From NCBI RefSeq assembly GCF_034190915.1, contig NW_026947514.1:2687701-2751700 (forward strand): a stretch of 64,000 bases of DNA, in the 5' to 3' direction. Below the pieces are notes generated by a model. That model searched no databases and was not told where the DNA came from. It worked only from the letters and a program-made list of their open reading frames with translations. The stretch is from Cavia porcellus. Its lineage: Eukaryota; Chordata; Mammalia; Rodentia; Caviidae. A program made the translations under genes and the position numbers. Position 1 is the first letter of the stretch; the number at the start of each line of letters is the position of its first letter. This document shows positions 55,476-64,000 of this stretch, piece after piece.

Positions 55476-56089
55476 TCGGGGCAGCGAGGCCAGCAGCTTG
55501 CTCTGGTCGTCACAGGCACAGGAGGCACTTCCACTTTCTAATTTTTCTTGCTTTCAGCTCTCTGCCAAATCCTCAGTCTTGTCTGTTATCTCCATAAACA
55601 AAGAACACATTTGTTTTGAGGTCTGCGCATGGTAATTTCAACGTCTGGGTGCCCAAAGGGTTGTAACTGTCTCTTTTTATCTCTCCACAACTTGTATCTT
55701 GTCACCTTGTGTGTTTATCGCGTGACAGACCTTATATATATTATACGCGGTGTCGCCCTGCATCCAGAGGCAGGTCTTTGGCGGATGCGCCGTGAGTTTG
55801 CTCTGCCAAGCACCAGGGGGCGCCAGAGCTCCACTCCTACCTTAAACCAGCGCAGGCTGGGAGGCGGTTAAGAGAGCTCTGCTTCCGCACCCCAAGAGGC
55901 AGGGGTGTCTGGGTCGGGCTTACAGCGAGCTCCCTGCTCCGCACCCAAAGCGAGGGAGCCTGCTTTGCTGTGCCCCGATTCCCATCTCCTTCCCACCTGC
56001 TTACTGCTGACTTGGAGCAAAACTAAAGGCAGTCAAAGGTGTGCGAAAAATATTTTTAAAAAATATTTTTAAAGTACTGCAAGAAAAAT
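55476..56089. other. Unassigned interval with CTCF-like site
   Basis: No gene recognised. The CG-richer part at 55,740-55,830 holds the strongest CTCF-like motif in the window. 55,880-55,960 has CpG-bearing text but is too short for a CpG island call. Confidence 0.4.
55811..55826 (+). promoter_or_regulatory. CTCF-like motif
   Basis: CACCAGGGGGCGCCAG matches the CTCF core (CCACCAGGGGGCGC) at all but the first base and lies outside recognisable repeats. The orientation is opposite to the site at 30,288, so the pair diverges. Occupancy is an inference. Confidence 0.65.
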
Positions 56090-56610
56090 AGCCTCCGAAG
56101 CTAAGATTTCCTATGCAAAGAAAATACCCTTTAGGATTAAGTAAAGTTATTTTCACAGGCAAAAACAGATTGCTGTGAGGATAATCACACTAAAAAAAAT
56201 TTTAAATGGTATTATTTGCAGGCAAAAGGGTGAACACAGAGAAAGGTTAGAGAGGCAGCTGAGAATAAAGGAAGCTAAAATGGAAACCTAAATGCCATCC
56301 ATGGTGTCGGACAGCCACTTCTTGTGTAAAAAATATGCGAGTGACACTGAGAACAATTTGTGAGAGGGTAGAGTCAATTATCCTAAGACTGTTGTATCGT
56401 TCATAAAAGCATCAGTTAATGTTAGATTTTGAAGAGTCCCAGAAGCATGTTATAATCTTTCTGGTAACTGCTAAAGGAATAAAAGATTGCATGTTTCAAG
56501 CTCACGGAATAAAAATATGGAATAATGGAAAAATATGGAATAATAAAAAATGTTTCATCCAAATAGATAGTACAGGAGGGAAACAGAAATGTCTACCCAG
56601 TGGGAGCGCA
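56090..56610 (+). mobile_element. Ancient L1 ORF1-ORF2 spacer remnant
   Basis: CTATGCAAAGAAAATACCCT and AAGCATGTTATAATCTTTCT, then GTAACTGCTAAAGGAATAAAA and GGAATAATAAAAAATG follow the order of the spacer downstream of ORF1 in old mammalian L1s. This is a separate copy from the ORF1 remnant at 57,290. Confidence 0.6.
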
Positions 56611-57289
56611 TGGGGAACTTGATAAATTCAGATGTGCCAGAGATTACTGGTATGTTCCAGCCCACATACATCAATGATTGCATTGACTATGAATGGCTAG
56701 AGACTGCCACTTGTTACCAACCTGGAGAAACACAAATCGGATATCCCTACCACTGGACTCCCTGAAAGAGTGGATGGAATGCACAGGTGATGGGTGGCAG
56801 TGATTCCTGAGAGACTGGGAGTAGAAGAGGCGGACCCTGCTGCTGCTGGAGCACATCGCAGGGGGAGCTGTGACTGTGTGTTGAGGAGAGGGTGTGGGGA
56901 GCCCAGCGGGGACGGGGTGCTCCCCGTTGGTGAAGAGAGAGCTCTGTGGGTTTCCTTGAGTGTTTAGCTTTGCAGCGATCAGCTTGCATGGGAGGCTGGG
57001 GAAGGAACCACCCAGAAGTAAGAGTTCTGCTCACCTGGGGCTCCGAGTTGTGGTCTCCTCAGCAGCCGTGTGGGAAACTGCAGAGATCTGTAATTGGGAA
57101 GAGTTCCTGCAAGAGTTTCATCTCAGTAGCGGCAAGTAATTACTCCCAGACCGCACACTGTTCTAGTCTACTAAATCTTAAAAGGAAGACCGAAAAGGAC
57201 CACAGTATTTCTGAGGACCTGAACAGCATCCTAAAACCAGCTGGAGGCTGCTTATACGAATAAAAGAAATCCAATATGGAACTAAGTAA
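56611..57289. other. Unassigned interval
   Basis: No gene recognised. May include more decayed L1. Confidence 0.35.
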
Positions 57290-59553
57290 AATTCACAGAA
57301 TTTGTCATGTAGGTGAAAATTATCAGATATGCAAGCAAGGAGAACAACACAACCCATCATGAGAAGAAAAGCCAGTCAAGGGAAGCCAGCCCAGAACCGG
57401 CACGAGTGCCGGGACTGCATCCTGGGCAGTTACTGTACGGCTGCTGTACAGTACTGTACGCAGTTACTGTAACTGTGCTCCGTGTGTTTGAAAGGTTAAG
57501 TAGAAACCTGGAAGATGCAAATATCAAACCAAATCTGTGAAGATGAAACATGAGTACGTGCACTGAAAGGTGCTCACGGCTGGTGGATGCTGTAGAGAGA
57601 AAGATTAGGGGCCTTGAGAATAGGTCAGTGGAAATCATTAATATGAAACAGACAGAAGAAGAAGAGGTGGGGACAGGGGGTTCTGTGGAGATGGCAGTGT
57701 GGGCAGTGCCAGGAAAGTGTCGGTCCACAGAGACAGCCACATGGGCAGAATCCTGCCCTGTCACTGTGTTGGACTGGTGGCATCGCTTGAGGGCTTGGCT
57801 CTTCCAGGGCAGGCTTGGATGGTAAACTGCAGTTTCTCTGGGCTTATTGCAGGTACCCATCTCCTACTCCATGGCAGGTCGTCATGCCCTGCCTCAGAGC
57901 AGCGTGTAATATCAGGAGGGGCATAAAGCATCCTGCCTCCCAACACTGGGGCTGTGAGTGGGCGGAGGGGCCGCAGCACCTGCATCCAGGGCTGGAGCCC
58001 TCCCTCCAACAGAAGTGCCTTCTGAATCGGGGTTGGTGCCCTTTCCCATCCCTCTTCATTTTTCTCTTTGTTTTGGTGGACAAACATTAAGACTAAGACA
58101 TTCAAATGCAACTGCCTGTATAGAGAAAATTATAAAGTGCCATGCATGTCGAGGAAAGGCTCAAAAATGGCTGCGAAAACCTTACATCTCAGCTGATCCT
58201 TGGCATGGAAAGAGCCTCCAGTAATGAAAATAAACAAAAACAAGAAAATTGAATCAGCAGACACAGTAACAAACCCCAGCAATCCTCAGGGAGAGGGAGA
58301 ATCTGATTTCCAGATGTCCAATCTTACAGCAAAAACACTAAGTATACAAAGAAGCGAGAAAATATGGCTAATTCATAGGAAGAGACAATAACAGAAAGTC
58401 TCTGAAAAAGCCATGGTAGCAGATCTACTAGACAAGAACTTTACTTTTGCTTATTTATTTTTAATTTTAAAATGAAAAAAGAATAAAAGCGATAATACAG
58501 AATTTAATAACAAAATAATAGGAGATTATTATATTGTGTATGTTATCCTCAAAGTAGTTGTTCAGATTGCAAGAAGGAGGCATGAACAAAATGATCAAAC
58601 AATTGAACAATAAAAGCACAAACTGTCTTGATGGACTAACAGAGATTAGTAGATAGTTATCTATCTTGTATCTATTGCTCTCTCTCTCTATCTATAATCT
58701 TTTCCTTTTTTCTCCTTTCCCCTATCTCAGTTAGACAAGAACTTTAAAGCAACTCTTTTAAAGATTCTCAACAGAATTAAAGGAAGATGTAGATAAAGTC
58801 AAGAAAATGTCAACAAAGGAAACCAAAAGGGAATTCTGGAGATTAAAGTACAGTAACTGGAATAAAAAATTTATTACAATGATTAAAAGGCATATTTGAA
58901 CAGGAAGAGTAAAGAATTAATGAAACAGGGATAAGAAAATAGAAATTATTTAGTTAGAGGGACAAAAAGAAAAATGATTAAAGGAAGGAGAATGGAGTCC
59001 AAGGGGCCTCGGGGACAGCATTCAGCCAGCTGACAGAAGATCAGGAGGAGAGAAAAACAGATAAAGAAGCAGAGGGAAATACTTGAAGAAATAAAGGCTG
59101 AAAGCCCTCAAATTTGTGAGACTTGACCATACATTTGAAAAAGCTCAGTGAACCCTTAGTGACATGAGCTCAGAGAGATCCACACAGAAACACTATGATC
59201 AAACTTCAAAGTCAAAGCCAGAGAAAGAATGTTGAAGAAGCAGAAGAGGACTTGTCACATACAAGGGATGCTTCATTAGATGAGCAGAGATTTCTCATTA
59301 TAAACTTTGGAGTCCAGAAGGCAATGGGCTGCTATATTCAAAATGCCCAAGTAAACAAAAACAAAACCTGTGCACCAAGAATTCTATATCCAGAAGAACT
59401 GTCCTTCAGAAATGGCATTTCCAGATAAATAAACACTGAGGGATTTTTGTGTATAGCTAGAATTGTTCTACAAGAAGAGTTCAAGGGATTCCTTCAGGGT
59501 GGGAATGAAGATACGAGATAGCAATTTGAAGCTGTGTGAAGAAACAAAGATCT
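57290..59553 (+). pseudogene. Ancient L1/HAL1-type ORF1 remnant
   Basis: Text order matches old mammalian L1 ORF1: AATTATCAGATATGCAAGCA (57,318), GAAAGATTAGGGGCCTTGAG (57,600), AGATCTACTAGACAAGAAC (58,421), GAATTAAAGGAAGATGTAG (58,774), GAAGAAATAAAGGCTGAAAG (59,085). The end holds CCAAGAATTCTATATCCAGA (59,377), encoding PRILYPEELSFRNGISR, the ORF1 C-terminal PxxLYPxxLSF signature. It is interrupted at about 57,700-58,090 by unassigned DNA and at 58,444-58,731 by a young L1 3' end. No long frame survives. Confidence 0.75.
58444..58731 (-). mobile_element. Short L1 3'UTR insertion
   Basis: 288 bases of the lineage L1 3'UTR in minus orientation, bracketed by a perfect 15-base duplication TAGACAAGAACTTTA (58,429-58,443; 58,732-58,746). 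Severely 5'-truncated. A TCTATC/CT-rich stretch lies near its upstream end. Confidence 0.85.
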
Positions 59554-60620
59554 AGTTTTTTTAATTAAAAAAATTAAAGAAGGAGATTAAGATAAAAGAG
59601 GACATAACAACATAATAACACAGGTCAGAACAGAACAATTTAAGCAACATAGTGTTTCACTACAAGATAACCCGACATAACGGTAGCTACCATAATGTCT
59701 CTTTCCTTGAAATATTTGAGTATAACTTCATATATTATAGCATCAAACACAACATGACAGTGTAAAACCACTCAAGAGAATGAAAGTATTACAAGGTATT
59801 TAGAATCAACTAACAGAAAATGAACAATGGTTTCTATGTTATCTCCTAGTCTATAAAAAATTTTGTTTATACTATCAACATCTAATAAAATCCAGTAAGA
59901 TACAACATGATAAACCAATGGAGACAGAAGAATGAAAGCTTCTTGGGACTTCAAAACAAGGTGATATTAAATCAGCACTAGCTATTATATTGTCTTATTT
60001 TCTTCAAAATAACTGTTCATACCATCACAGAAATAAAATCAAACAACCAGAATAAAACCATTCCAATTAATGAATGAAAACATTATAAGGCCTCAAAGCA
60101 ATATAATGGGGAATCATATTTACCACATTCTTTTATGTATTCTTACCATTTCTTCCACTAGGGAAACTATTTGGTATTTATACATGTGAGTTTGACTTAT
60201 TTTGCTTATGAGTATGGTCTCAAGCTGTGCCCATTTATTTATAAATATCTCAATGTGATCATTCTTTATAGCTGAGTAGTACTCTATGGTATAAAAATAC
60301 CACAGCTCTTTTATCCATTCCTCAGTTGATAAACACTTAGGTTGTTTACAAGATCTGGCTATTACAAATTGTGCTGCTATAAACTTGGGTGCACATATAT
60401 CACTGTGGTATGATGTTTTCAGTTCTTCTGGGAATATACCTAGAAGTGGAATAGCTGGAATAAATGGGACTTCCAATCCCAGCTTTTTGAGAAATCTCCA
60501 GACTGACCTCCACAATGGTTGCACCAGTCTACACTCCCACCAGCAATGCAGGAGAGTTCCTTTTTCCCCACAGCCTCTCCAGCATTTGTTGTTGGTAGTT
60601 TTCTTGATCTTGGCCATTCT
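59554..60620 (-). mobile_element. 5'-truncated L1 (ORF2 tail plus 3'UTR units)
   Basis: Bracketed by a perfect 15-base duplication AAGAAACAAAGATCT (59,539-59,553; 60,621-60,635). The minus strand gives the ORF2 C-terminus (60,150-60,618) with [18 protein letters not shown] and [19 protein letters not shown]. The 3'UTR follows with degenerate ~140-150-base units near 59,689, 59,827 and 59,980. It links the unit-bearing 3'UTR to a true L1 ORF2, so that L1 lineage is the likely parent of the HAL1-like copies. Confidence 0.9.
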
Positions 60621-60635
60621 AAGAAACAAAGATCT

Positions 60636-62087
60636 TAACAAGAGTAAATGCATGAACATCATAATTTTAATTATAAAAGCTGGTGTTACTATCACAGTGG
60701 CTTACAATTCCAGTTTTTGTTTCCTATGTGATTTAAGAAATGAATTCGTTAAAGTATAGTGATACTTCAGCTCACGAACTTAATTCACTCTATGATTTTG
60801 GAAAAGTTGGCCATATTTGTGTTCGTGTAGGAAAGATGGCCATGGTCATGTTTATCATCCAAACAACATTTGAAAACAAAAACAAACTTTTGCCAAACTC
60901 TTTTTGTTTGCAACCAAACTTCACAAACAAAAGTGTTTGTGAACTGAGGTACCACTGTATTAGTCTAAAGACTAACGTTGTACCTTTGATTTGTACCTAC
61001 ACATGTTGTTTACAGTTTAAGAGACAAAGGGATTTAAAAGGATAACTAAATTGTTAGTTTTTTTCAACTCTTAAAAGCATTGTTAGTTTTGGCTATGCAG
61101 TGTATAAAATGCAGTTTTGTGACATCAGCAAATGAGAGGGACGGGATGGAGCTGTAAAGGACCAGAGGTTGTGAAGGTTCTTGAGGTGAAGCTGGTGCAG
61201 CACTATAACCCTAGAATATTAAGTGGTACCCTGTGACGACCACGAAGGAAATGGGGACAGGATATATGCAAAACCAAATGAGAAAGGAATGTGAACATTT
61301 TCCTACCTAAAATGAACTAAGCACCAAAGAGGACGGTGATGCGGGGACTAGAAAGCTGTAAGACGTACAGAAAACAAACAGAAAATAGCAGAAATAAATT
61401 CCTTCTAATCAGCAACTACTTTAAATGTAAATGGATTAAACCTTCCACTCAAAAAGTGGACACTGGCAGAGTGGGGGAAAAAAGTGACCCAACTATACGC
61501 TGACTACAAGAGATGCACTTCGAAGCCAAAGCACAAATAGACAGGAAGTGGAAGGGTTCAGCCAAGAGATTTATTAGTAGCCCGAAGAATGCAGTGTGGT
61601 TATACTGATATCAGCCAAAAGATAGCATTTTCATCAAATAAGTTTACAAAGGACAACAAAAGACGCTGTGTGCTTTTAAAGGCTTTTTTACAGGAAGAAA
61701 GTTAGATATTTGCACAGCTAACAATAGGTCATAAAAGTATATGAGGCAAACACTGAAAGGGAAAATCGATAGCTTTGTAACCTACTTGTGGGCTTCAGCA
61801 TCTCACTCTCAGTAACAGATGTGCAGCTAGATGGAAGATAGGCAGGGAACCAGGCCTGGGACAGCACGACAGGACCTGAGGCCAGCAGGTGCAAAGCCCA
61901 GAGGGCCCCCCCTAGGGTGCGCCTTCTTCTCAGAGGCCTAGAGGGCGTTTTCCAGGTTACACCATACGGTGAGCCACAAATTAAGCCTCATTTCCAGAAT
62001 CTTTTCTGACTACAAGAGGATGAAGTTAGATATCAGTAACCTTAAGAAAACTGGAAAATGCATAAGTTTGTGGAAATCACTTTTTTT
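60636..62087 (+). pseudogene. Ancient L1 spacer and ORF2 start, remnant
   Basis: Continues the L1 from 59,553. ORF2 text begins near 61,410 (CTACTTTAAATGTAAATGGA) and runs through CTGACTACAAGAGATGCAC (61,500) and GATGAAGTTAGATATCAGTAA (62,020), which is endonuclease-domain order. Parts are deleted. A Tc1/mariner-type MITE sits in the spacer and a B1 ends the stretch at 62,088. Confidence 0.65.
60757..60957. mobile_element. Tc1/mariner-type MITE (Tigger-like)
   Basis: A 201-base element with TA on both sides (60,755-60,756; 60,958-60,959). The left end reads TAGTGATACTTCAGCTCACG. The right end, reverse-complemented, reads CAGTGGTACCTCAGTTCACA. Counting the flanking TA, about 20 of 25 bases match as inverted repeats. 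There is no coding capacity. TA target duplication and CAGTG(G)TACC ends fit the Tc1/mariner/pogo superfamily; the exact family is unknown to me. Confidence 0.7.
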
Positions 62088-62245
62088 TTTTGTCTTTTTG
62101 AGACAGGGTCTCATTGTGCAGTTCAGTCTGGCCTTGAACTCACTTTGTAGCCCAGGCTGGTGTCAAACGCGAAAGGATCCTCCTGCCTCAGCCTCCCGAG
62201 TGCTGGGATTACAGGCGTGCGCCACCACACCTAGCTAGCACATTC
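62088..62245 (-). mobile_element. B1 SINE with internal duplication, well preserved
   Basis: T-run, TTTTTGAGACAGGGTCTCAT, the two related blocks CAGTCTGGCCTTGAACTCAC and CAGGCTGGTGTCAAACGCG, then GAGTGCTGGGATTACAGGCG and CACCACACCTAGC. It interrupts the ancient L1 ORF2. Confidence 0.95.
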
Positions 62246-62607
62246 ATTTTTACTGATATTTTTATTAATGTAATTAGCAATGCAGAATGAGATTCATTCT
62301 GGTACACTGACACATGGATATAATGTATTTCGATTATTTTCTCCTCATTACTCTCATTTTCTCCCCTGTTTTCTATCTTCTTCCTCAAAGGTCTACCTTC
62401 TACTTTCCAATAATCTGTCTCTGTCTCTGTCTCTCTGTCTCTGTCTGTGTCTCTGTCTCTCTGTCTCTGTGTCTCTGTCTCTCTGTCTCTCTGTCTCTCT
62501 CTGTCTCTCTGTCTCTCTGTCTCTGTCTCTCTGTCTCTCTGTCTCTCTCTGTCTCTCTGTCTCTCTCTGTCTCTCTGTCTCTCTCTGTCTCTCTGTCTCT
62601 GTCTCTG

Positions 62608-62677
<70 letters not shown>

Positions 62678-63076
62678 GATATTTAACTTTCTGAGTCTGG
62701 CTTACTTTGCCTAACAGGATGGTCTCCAGTTCCGTCCATTTTCCTGCAGAGGACATGATTTCTTTCTTCTCATGGCTAAATAACATTCCACTGGGTAGCT
62801 GTACCACATTTCCTTTATCCAAGTAGTTTAGCCACTGTGAATTATAGTACAATAAGCTTGAGGATGCATGTACCTGTTTAACGTGCTGTCTTAAATTTCT
62901 TTTTGGAGACTGTGCTGTACCTACAGTGGTGTGTCTCAGTCCAATGGTGTTGACAATGTCAGTTTTTGAAGGACTCCCCACACCGCTCTCCACAGTGGTT
63001 ATTTATGTAAATAACCCTCCTACCAATGACGTGGAAGCTTTCCTCTTCACCCAAATCCTCACCAGCATTTATACAT
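62246..63076 (-). mobile_element. Ancient L1 3' region
   Basis: Antisense L1 text with TGGCTAAATAACATTCCACTG (62,772) and CAGTGGTTATTTATGTAAATA (62,993) then CTCACCAGCATTTATACATG (63,058). It contains the large CT-rich microsatellite. Confidence 0.6.
62414..62677. repeat. CTCTGT/CT microsatellite, 264 bases
   Basis: Interspersed (TCTCTG), (TCTCTCTG) and (TCTG) units with growing pure CT runs toward the right end. It produces spurious Leu/Ser- and Arg/Glu/Asp-rich frames on both strands. Confidence 0.95.
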
Positions 63077-63500
63077 GATTTTTTTTTTCAAATTCATTTT
63101 ATTTCAAAGAGAAGAAAAATCAATCATTTATACATTCTCAAACACAGGATAGATCAAAGAGGAAATCATAAGGGAAATGAAAAAACATCTGGGCAGAGCA
63201 GAAGCGGTGCGAAAGGGGAGCATTGTAGCTATAAATGTTTACACTGTGCAACACGAAAGCGTAGAATTAACTGAACATTCGGACCCGAGGAGTGAGAGGA
63301 AGGAGATCTGACTGCATAAGACGCGGCCGGCCAGCCGGGGAAGCCTGTTGTGCTGAAGCTTTACCAGCCGGAGCGGAGTGAGCACGGTGGATCCCTTGGC
63401 CCTGCCGCAGTCCCAGCTCCTCCCCTGTGCACAGCAGACTCCTGAGAGCTGGGTCATGCAAGGCTGTTGTACTGGGGGGTTTGATTATCAACTGTGATTT
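63077..63500 (-). mobile_element. Retroelement 3' end (L1-type 3'UTR)
   Basis: Starts with a T-run and TTCATTTTATTTCAAAGAG, similar to the L1 3' end at 4,980-5,000 (ATATTTTATTTCAAGGAG). Its right part (63,280-63,480) is GC-rich. It may be another mini-element with a short GC-rich 5' part. It splits ancient L1 text. Confidence 0.5.
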
Positions 63501-63845
63501 GCAATATTCAGGAGAAAAAGAAATTAGTATATTTACTTATTTTACTTTTTGATGTCCCTTCTCTGCTCATTTCTTTGTTTCAAGAACTTCCTGCAGTCAG
63601 TCTTTTTGGATAGCTCTTGTCTCCGAGTTTTCCTTCATGTGGGAAAGTTCTATTTCTCCTTTATTCCTGGAGAACAGTTCTGTTCAGTGTGGAATCCAAG
63701 GCTGGCAGGCTGTGATGACAGCCACGGAGGCAGAACACGGCTGGACGTCGCAGTCTGCAGTGCTCACTGCCTCTGCAGGCCTAAAGCCGTGGTCGGATGG
63801 TCTGTTCGGTGCGCAGTGTGGCATCTGTGGGGCGACCTCCTGAAG
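63501..63845 (-). pseudogene. Ancient L1/HAL1-type ORF1 remnant
   Basis: Antisense order TTCAAGAACTTCCTGCAGTC (63,580), TCTATTTCTCCTTTATTCCT (63,649) and GTGGAATCCAAGGCTGGCAGG (63,690) mirrors the ORF1 C-terminal text seen in sense at 59,300-59,520. A second, oppositely oriented old copy. Confidence 0.55.
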
Positions 63846-64000
63846 GTGGTGGCTATTGTTGATTCTCCATTGTCTTGTTTGGAAGCCCTGTATCATTTTC
63901 ATTTTTTGTTGGGTTGGGTTTTATTCTGTTTTGTCTTATTTGATTTTGTTGTGTCCACTGGCATGGGCAGCTGTTTCAAAGGTGACAGGCTATATTATGG
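63846..64000 (+). mobile_element. L1/HAL1-like 3'UTR unit, cut by window end
   Basis: TTGTTGATTCTCCATTGTCT through TTTTATTCTGTTTTGTC to GGCTATATTATGG is the sense strand of the 3'UTR unit seen in antisense at 31,230-31,390. The element continues past the window. Confidence 0.7.

Noticed and set aside
62280..62993. Long Leu/Ser-rich frames (plus) and Arg/Glu/Asp-rich frame (minus)
   Set aside because: Translation of the CT/CTCTGT microsatellite in several frames; no gene.

Overview
The window is nuclear DNA of a mammal, and the repeats point to a rodent. It carries tRNA-Ala-derived ID-type SINEs, 7SL-derived B1 SINEs, B1-dID dimers (a B1 joined to an ID-like part), MaLR-type LTRs, and several generations of LINE-1 (L1). 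B1-dID dimers together with ID elements fit a non-murid rodent. A beaver-like or other Castorimorpha/Sciuromorpha lineage is my best guess, but it is not proven. I found no protein-coding gene, rRNA, functional tRNA or CRISPR array. Nearly every recognisable protein fragment is L1 ORF1 or ORF2, plus one mariner transposase fossil.

Layout. 1-360: 3' end of a minus-strand L1. 360-4,970: ancient repeat remnants, SINEs and GC-richer DNA with no recognised gene. 4,968-12,500: a near full-length minus-strand L1 carrying two retro-insertions and one ID SINE. 13,770-19,480: an ancient L1 split by a block (14,650-19,447) whose main part is an L1 derivative with 5'UTR, ORF1, a short ORF2 start and 3'UTR, but no reverse transcriptase. 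21,381-24,828: a second copy of that derivative with the same internal structure. 24,830-31,190: GC-richer DNA with LTR and SINE remnants and a CTCF-like motif. 31,186-32,070: a shorter derivative of the same type. 32,411-39,015: a complete plus-strand L1 with target-site duplication, inserted in an older minus-strand L1 and itself hit by another mini-derivative (38,304-38,938). 39,030-43,390: mostly unassigned, with B1 SINEs. 43,390-50,225: decayed minus-strand L1s carrying a mariner fossil, a MaLR provirus remnant, a second LTR and four ID SINEs. 50,226-56,090: GC-richer DNA with LTRs, B1-dIDs and a strong CTCF-like motif at 55,811. 56,090-64,000: ancient plus-strand L1 ORF1/ORF2 remnants broken up by younger L1 3' ends, a Tc1/mariner-type MITE and a long CT/CTCTGT microsatellite.

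The strongest observation is the HAL1-like family: two full-size copies share the same ORF2-deletion junction, and at least three smaller copies share the same 3'UTR. Such a family would lack its own reverse transcriptase and would have to be moved in trans by the resident L1. HAL1 ("half-a-LINE") elements are known from other mammals. Whether this lineage is described cannot be decided from the sequence alone. All alignments behind these calls were made by eye.
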